From Galaxea fascicularis (lineage: Eukaryota > Cnidaria > Anthozoa > Scleractinia > Euphylliidae): a stretch of 64,000 bases of DNA. This document shows, one piece after another, positions 57,901-64,000 of the stretch. The notes below the pieces were generated by a model, which saw nothing but the letters and a program-made list of their open reading frames with translations, was not told the origin of the DNA and ran no database searches. The stretch covers positions 29,013,691-29,077,690 of the forward strand of contig OX419335.1 in NCBI GenBank assembly GCA_948470475.1, in the 5' to 3' direction. Both the position numbers and the translations under genes were made by a program. Each line of letters opens with the position of its first letter. The first letter of the stretch is position 1.

Positions 57901-60900
57901 GCGATAGCTGGCATACCGTGTGTCAAACCTAATATGTATTTTATATACAGAGAAGGCATTATACATCATACATTGTCATAATAATAATAAAGCATTTGGT
58001 TTGGCACATGAGAAGAGAGCCGTATGAATCAGTTGCTGCTCCAGTGTCGAATAATGCAGCAGACCTTGTTGAACTTAACAAGGTTGCCGCACTGAATTTA
58101 AACTGCCATACTGAACTGATTCAGACGCTACTCTTTTGCCGGACTTAATTCATCAGTTAGGTTCAGCACATGAGTGGAGCAGCATCTGAACTGGGCCTAA
58201 TCTGTTAAAAAATCAAGACCTTTGATTCTTGTTGATCACTTCCTTTTTGCACAACTTTAATGTCTGATTCAGCAGTGTTACTTTAAGGAGAAATTAAGCA
58301 TTGGTCAGTTTTAGGGGTTAAGGGTTAAAGAATGACCTTGGTATGCCATTACATAGACCTTTAATTTGACCTTTCTGCTACTGTATCCCAAATGTGCGAA
58401 GTATCACCCACCAGCGTAAGTGAGAGTTACTAAATCTATAATCATTGGTAGGTGGAGTATCTCAGGACAGTGCTGGTTCACCACAAACAAAAACTATGAA
58501 GGATTATGAATATGTAAGTATTAAGAAACAAGGACCAGATTGCAAATGAGCTTCAAATAAAAATAAGAAGCCATGGATTTTTTTAGTGCTAATATTTCAA
58601 ATCTGGTTGTACATGTACTGTACATGTAATGTAAATTATAATTTTATTGTAGTCAGGGATTTGGTAAAAAAATACTTGGTTTTTATAGCATTTGTAATTC
58701 TAACTAATTGAGTAAAAAATACTAAACTAAATTTAAGAAATACAAACATTTGGATTACTTATTAGTCATCATTTTGGGCAAAAAAGAATTCCTTTTTGAG
58801 TGCTAGGTCATATAAATACCCTCTGTTGCCAGACTTTGATTTCACTCGTTTGAGAACTGAAGTAGAAGCAAGAGAGAAACTTTTTACATGTCATTACCAA
58901 AAAGGTGTTAATAAAAATAATTTGGTTTTAACACTCTTTGTCAAATTGAAGAGCCATTAGCATTATAAAATCCCTTTAGTGAACATGTGTCTTTTGCTTC
59001 AAGCTTTGTACCACTAATCATAGACCATATGCGCATAATAAGAAACTGTTTTTTTGTGTAACTTTGTTTAATTCATTCATGGTGGTCTTTTTCTTTTCAT
59101 TTTCTTTATTATTTTTGTAGATGTCCTTAGTAATAGAATATTGAAGTCAGTTTTAAATTATGAAAGGAAAAATGGAAAAAATTAAACACAGAAATATGCT
59201 CTTCTGAGTGGAATAAAAAATGTTAAGATTGATGTACATAATTCATGCTGTTTTGGGCTGTCAAAATTCTCACAGAGGAAATTTTCGTAGCTCAGGGTTT
59301 TGCTTTTATCGGGAACAATGGCAAAACAGCTGAACGAGGTTCGCCCTTTATTTTGTTGCAAAACCTTTGAAATATTACTGAATGAAACATGGCTTTATTT
59401 TGATTTTTAGTGTAGGAGGTTTGTTTCCACTGCCAAATGGAATAATAATTGTGACCAATGAGATTCTGTCTGGTTTGCTCTTTTTATTTCAACAGCAAAT
59501 TTCAGAGCTGAAAAAGGAGAATTTTGGTCTGAAGCTAAGGATATATTTCCTTGAGCAACAGAACAGTACCGATATCCCAGAAGACATTTTTAAGGTGGTA
59601 AGTAAAAAGCAGATTAATTTTGAAATTAAATTTAATGTGCAATTCTCAAAATATGACAATCTATAAACTGGAAGACTGACAAAGAAGAACGACAAATTAA
59701 CTTATCATTGCATTCTGCTCAGACAAGTCTCTGACAAGTTAATTCATTTCAAATCTATTTTTGTTTGTTTTACTGACAAACTGGCAGTCTCATCAGTCCT
59801 GCCTTAGACCAGCACTAGTTTTTAGAATATAAATTATTTCTTTCAGACTGACAGTAATTGATTGAAATTATATTGACTGTAACTTAATCACTTAATAATG
59901 TAATCATTATGCTAGACTCCAACGAAAAGAAAATTCCTTGGATACTATTAAGTTAACATTAATTTTTGGTGATTACTTAACGGAGGGGCGCATTGGGATT
60001 TGTTTTGTGGTTTGTGTCAAAAGACTTTGGTTTTTGAGCTATTTTGTGTAAACAAAATCGCTCTATGTCAGCATGAAGTTCAAGAAATTCTTCCTTGGTC
60101 GGGTGGTTCTGCCTTGAACCAATGAAATAAAGGTTTCTTTAGATGGCATTGTTTCAGCCAGGGGCCAATCTAATTCCCTGTTTTAAAGGTGTTTTTTGAA
60201 AGTATGTGGTCAGTGATGGTCAGCACTGAGACTAAGTTACACATGCGTGTTGATTACGCTCAAAGGAACATCAGCGTGGAATGTCACGCGTCATCTATCG
60301 ATTGTTGCGTGATGTATTTATTACTATCACACCAAGGGGTACCACCGTTATGGTAGTCTTTCCGGAGAAAAGGGTTTGTATATTTAACGCATGCGTGAAT
60401 GACAACAATATAGGCGTGAGATACTGGAGTCAGATAAGAATGAAGTATGAGCTGTGCTGTTTCGATGGATGATGAAGGTAGTAAGGTGGGGACGAAAGTA
60501 TTTGAAGTTTACGGCCGCGGCTTGTTGGTTGTAACAACCGTGTGGTTCGTCACGCAATCTTTCCTTCCCAATGAACGTCTGCTGAAACGAGCAGCAGATT
60601 CGTTTCCCATTGTTAGCAAAGATCAGCCGGAGTCCACGTAAAAATTACTACAGAGCCAATCAGTTACTGTGTAATGAAAAGCCTGACGTCTCACGTTTTC
60701 GAGGGAAGTGTCTTTACTATTTTGAATTGCGTGTGATGCACAACCTGTGCCTCCTGGAAAGTCCTTCAATGATTTTCAGCATCTTTGAATTCGGTCATCC
60801 CGATGAAAACGAAAGTAGAACTATGTTAGTGGCACTCGACCACTTCTGAAGAGAATTTTTAAGGGTTAAAAACAATGAAATTTAGTTTTTGAGAATTGAA

Positions 60901-63900
60901 ACGTCGAGTTATTCGAACAACCCGTAGTGTAACCGCGAGAGACCTAGCGGGGAAGAAATGCCGTTCTGAAATCAATCAGTGTTCTTTAAATCACATATTA
61001 CTATTTGCCATTGAACTGATTGAATGCTCTGATTATCGGAAATAATGCAGGCGGTGAAAAGCGGCAAAAAACGTTAAACGAATAATTCTAGTCGTAATTG
61101 ATGCAGCATCAACGTAATTTGGTTGAGCGGTTCCTACTCGGGGAGCAAATATTTCGTTTCGAAGTGGACGAGTGCTTAGTTTTGTAATTTTTCTTGTGTT
61201 TTTTTGTTCCTTTGCTAACTTTGTCAAAACTGCAAGAACATTGTTAAAACTGGAAAAATAAACATATGTTTGACGGATTTGAAAACTATAAATATTAGTC
61301 TAATCAGAAGTGGCTGTTTCCACAAGTGATATTGGCACGGAAGAAAAATGCTATGGAAGGGAATCCTTAATCTGGATATTTGTTCCCCTTGAAGTGAAGC
61401 CGTTTTTATGTTAAACAATGAAAATACTGATTTCATTTGTCAAATGGATTACTTCTATCTCTCACGTGTAAACAGGCACCAAGACATACAGCCCTGTTTA
61501 TGAAATGCGATTTCCAACTTTGATCTATCACGTGCATACGTTTGGTAATAGCAAGTTCGTTTGTTAATTCCCACATGAATAAGGCAGCGCTGTTGGTTAA
61601 ATGCGACTCCGAACTTTGATCGGTCACGTGGATCTAACATGACCTTTGATCAATCACAAGATTTGCACGTGGTCAATTCAACATGTTTACAACAACATCT
61701 AATTGAATCTATTTTCTGTTACAATGATTGGTCACTTTTAACCGTTTTTTATTGGTTACTTTTCTCAACTTCAATTTTCTCTTCTTCTTATTGGCGGATT
61801 TCGATCCGTTGTTTGGCTGTTGATCGGGTTTTTTAATATTGTACAACTGTTGACGCTCTTAATTCGGAGGAGCTTATTTTGGAAGTAATTGGTGGTTTGT
61901 TTTCGAGTCGGTAAGTTTAATATTGCCCTTATTTCGGGATAAGACGCGGTGTTACGCTCATCTGCTTACCGTACACAGACCTTGTCAGCAAAAGGCCCAA
62001 CACTAAAATAAGAGCGTTTGTTTAGGTCGGGCTATTTTTGCTGTCCGAAGTAAAAAGTACAAAGCACTTGAAAATCAGAAATTGATGAATTATGGCAATT
62101 ACATCTATATTCGTTATCAGTACTATTTGTTCAACGTTGATTTGTTTTTGCTGGTGTTGTATATTACGTTGTGTTTGGTGGTTCGTTTGTTTGCGAATAT
62201 TTCTTCATGTGGTCCTGGAACTGTTTCAGCGCGTGTACGTATACTTTGGGGGTTTTGAGGGACCGGAAGAATATAGTGTTTGCGAAAGTGCGGAAAAAGA
62301 AAATGAACAAATAATAGAAAATATATTATATATCGGTTTTTGCGGAATTAATGAAACTCTTGTTTCAAAAAATGTAGGATGAATGACTATTCAATTGGTA
62401 CAAATCAAACTCAAAATCAGTCTTAGAAATAAGAAAACTAAACAAAAATCAAATGAAAAACAGTTTGCTCGTACTTCTCCGATACCATAGCAAAAACCAA
62501 AATCGCCACAGATAAATGACTCACCATTCAACCATTTTCTGACTTCTCCTTATCTTATCAACATTTTATCGCCCTTCACAAAATAGCTCAAGCACGCATT
62601 GCGTGCCTATGTTTGGTTTTGGTGTTCATTGCGGTTTGCAAATTTTTCATTTTTTAGCATCTGGTTTTTGGTTTTTGTAAAAAATACTAGTGGTTTCTCG
62701 GTTTTGGTATCCAATTTGCGGTTTTTGGTTTTTCCTATTTTGTCCTATTTGCGGTTTTCGGTTTTGGCCGAATTTTTTTTGTGGTTTTGGATGATTTTTC
62801 TTCAGTTTTGCTGTTTTTAATATCCCCTAATGCCCCCCCTCTTAAAGATCACAACTCCCATGGGAAAGTTTAGTTATTTTTCCTACTGGAAAAGACAGCT
62901 GTGTGAATCTTTTTCCATTTTGGTACTGTACTTTGTAACAAGTTAGAGTTATCTCTTCTGTCTTCTGTCTTTTCCTGGTTGTCTGTGGCCTCCCCCACTT
63001 CTGAAGATGAAGACTAACTTAAAATCTGAAGGATGCTTTACCAGGGATAGAATCCTAATCCACCCTTACTAAAGCCTGGTTTCCAGATGATCTTATCAGT
63101 CTGCGATCGGTCTGCAATCAGTCTGTGAAACGGTCAGCGACATGATCAGCAATCTGTCTGCATCATGTTACAGACATATCTTATCAGTCTGTGATTGGTC
63201 TGCAATCAGTCTACTATTGGTCTGAAATGATCGGCAACATGATCAGTGATCTGTCTGTGTCATGTCACAGTCGTATGGAAATATTTGTTCCAGGTGTCTG
63301 CTGCATACAATCTGGGAGATCAGGAAAGTAGAACTAGATTCAACTCTTCCAATCACCCAGATCGTGTGCTGGCCAGCCCACTGCAGGGGACAAATGTTTC
63401 TATACAGTAATTGTCTGTGATGTGACACAGACCAATCGCTGATCATGTCACCGATCATATCACAGATCGATCGTAGACCATTAAGATCATGTGGAAACCA
63501 GGCTTTAGTCTCAACTAGAATATCAATAAATTGTAATTCACCAAGTAATATGAATAACAGGGCAAGTCCCAATAATATTATTCATGTCTTTTGGGGGGTG
63601 GGGGTTGGGAATCTCAGTTCAGTGAAAGTGGTGTTTGCAAATTTAAATCTGAAAGTACTTTTAATGAACTGATTCTTTTTAAAGAACATCGAACTCAAGG
63701 TGACAGTTGAAAAGCTAAAGAAGGAGCTTGTTGAAAGACAGGAATTACTTGTGAAGGCCTCGTAAGTAAATGGTGTTCACATTTTAAATAAATAACATTT
63801 AATACTTTTTTCATTAATAGCAATTTTTAAATTGGTGCAATAGTGGAAGTATTAAACATTCATGGCTTCTCCGAAATCTTTCTATGTTACCTCTCAAACT

Positions 63901-63964
63901 CTTTCTTTTTCCCAGGAATGCAGTTGAAGCTTTAGCCCAGCACAGTGACTCACAGATCAAACAG
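54992..63964 (+). CDS. CDK5RAP2: CDK5RAP2 / myomegalin / centrosomin family protein, 5' six exons
   Basis: Family role: centrosomal and Golgi scaffold whose CM1 motif recruits and activates the gamma-tubulin ring complex. Exons: 54992-55044, 55237-55349, 58452-58513, 59496-59597, 63685-63761, 63916-63964; they total 456 nt (152 codons) in frame, and the gene continues past the window. The N-terminus MDSVVEDDITLPLDFDR is acidic. CM1 lies at about residues 65-125: SPQTKTMKDYEYQ, ISELKKENFGLKLRIYFLEQ, then VTVEKLKKELVERQELL. The KENFxLKLRIYFLE core is diagnostic for Centrosomin_N. After it the sequence turns into heptad coiled coil (ALAQHSDSQIKQ). Whether the gene is orthologous to CDK5RAP2, PDE4DIP or a pre-duplication ancestor cannot be told; for a cnidarian the last is likely. 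A three-codon upstream ORF (ATG GCG GAA TGA) lies at 54901-54912. Confidence 0.88.
55350..57176. other. First part of the 3.1-kb intron of the centrosomin-family gene
   Basis: No coding signal supported. Between 56370 and 56580 the words TTGACTGATACTCA / AACTGATACTCACATTGACT recur degenerately on both strands, suggesting an old inverted repeat. Otherwise AT-rich. Confidence 0.4.
57177..57504. repeat. SINE-like insert flanked by a 57-bp direct repeat
   Basis: The segment at 57177-57233 (start CAACTCGTAAAATAGTCTGG, end TGCTGCCTCATCAC) recurs exactly at 57448-57504. Between them, 57234-57447 carries the B-box-like GGTCGTGGGTTCGATTCC and ends near ACAACATATATCT. The duplicated segment itself contains a minus-strand B-box-like GGTTCAAGTCC. 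Confidence 0.7.
57825..58200. mobile_element. TIR element, about 375 bp
   Basis: AGGCACAGTTCAGACGCCGCTCC and GGAGCAGCATCTGAACTGGGCCTA are inverted termini with few mismatches. Internal AATTGAATTAGGTTTGAC and GAACTTAACAAGGTTG repeats. It shares the (T)AGGC start with other TIR elements here. Confidence 0.65.
58200..58330 (-). repeat. Dispersed repeat, inverted copy of the 23831 family
   Basis: Reverse complement contains AAGGAAGTGATCAACAAG and CTTAACCCCTAAAACTG, matching the other copies. Confidence 0.45.
61500..61675 (+). promoter_or_regulatory. Cluster of CTTTGATC and CACGTG sites in an intron
   Basis: CACGTG at 61463, 61529, 61625 and 61666; CTTTGATC at 61518, 61614 and 61644. Two of the pairs lie in a duplicated block of about 40 bp (AAATGCGA-(t/c)T(t/c)CxAACTTTGATC, then CACGTG) 97 bp apart. 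CTTTGATC fits TCF/LEF and CACGTG the E-box consensus. Function is inferred only. Confidence 0.3.
62590..62820. repeat. Degenerate GGTTTT/TTGCGGTTT low-complexity tract
   Basis: Recurring TTGCGGTTT, TTTTGGTTTTT and CGGTTTTGG words over 230 bp on a T-rich strand. No gene; explains the 73-codon frame at 62599-62820. Confidence 0.55.
63069..63508. mobile_element. TIR element with 17-bp perfect termini, 440 bp
   Basis: CTAAAGCCTGGTTTCCA at the left and TGGAAACCAGGCTTTAG at the right. The interior is built from variants of GATCGGTCTGCAATCAGTCTG and ATGATCAGCGATCTGTC in both orientations, so the whole can fold on itself. It ends about 175 bp before the exon at 63685. Confidence 0.85.
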
Positions 63965-64000
63965 GTTTGTAATAAATCGAGCTTTCCTTTGTTTATAGTT

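Noticed and set aside
62092..62382. 96-codon hydrophobic frame in the centrosomin-family intron
   Set aside because: Cys/Phe/Leu-rich composition from T-rich DNA; no splice or homology support.

Overview
This is a gene-bearing stretch of an animal nuclear genome: AT-rich, with short exons bounded by GT-AG introns, metazoan protein families, and a dense crowd of hairpin MITEs, tRNA-derived SINE pieces, a LINE tail and a Penelope-like relic. The repeat style (gggttaaagggttaa blocks, 'ggagctccgct' tails, 'gcccgtttcaaac' termini) and the protein similarity point to a cnidarian, most likely an anthozoan such as a stony coral. That assignment is inference; no species marker is present.

Layout. 1969-33276 (+): the 3' 22 exons of a large gene that enters from the left edge. 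It encodes armadillo-type helical repeats, then three fibronectin type III domains, then a basic Ser/Lys-rich tail. I do not recognise a named orthologue. One of its introns (12996-20547) holds an intact intronless 539-residue polytopic membrane-protein ORF (14762-16381), a decayed Penelope-like retroelement and a 42-bp minisatellite. 36253-38286 (+): single-exon DCLRE1B/Apollo-like nuclease. 40207-45259 (-): four-exon CMTR2 cap-2 mRNA methyltransferase, convergent with DCLRE1B. 45404-47515 (+): two-exon KDM8/JMJD5 JmjC oxygenase, head-to-head with CMTR2 across 144 bp. 48984-51790 (-): the last two exons of a small unrecognised gene whose intron carries about 1.85 kb of a 27-bp minisatellite; its 5' exons are uncertain (candidates up to 54705). 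54992-63964 onward (+): the first six exons of a CDK5RAP2/centrosomin-family protein with the CM1 gamma-tubulin-complex motif, running off the right edge.

The recognised genes are housekeeping (telomere/crosslink repair nuclease, mRNA cap methylation, JmjC hydroxylase, centrosome scaffold) and are not an operon or a joint pathway. Their arrangement shows two compact divergent or possibly divergent promoters and two convergent 3' ends. AAnATGGCGG (YY1-like) motifs sit at or near three of the start regions.

No clear novel multi-gene system is seen. The items most worth a second look are the ARM-FN3 architecture, the nested membrane-protein gene, the minisatellite open in five of six frames, the inverted duplication in the inferred CMTR2 3' UTR, and the set of hairpin elements with well-preserved arms. 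Exon boundaries were read by hand from splice consensus and frame continuity; no searches were run.
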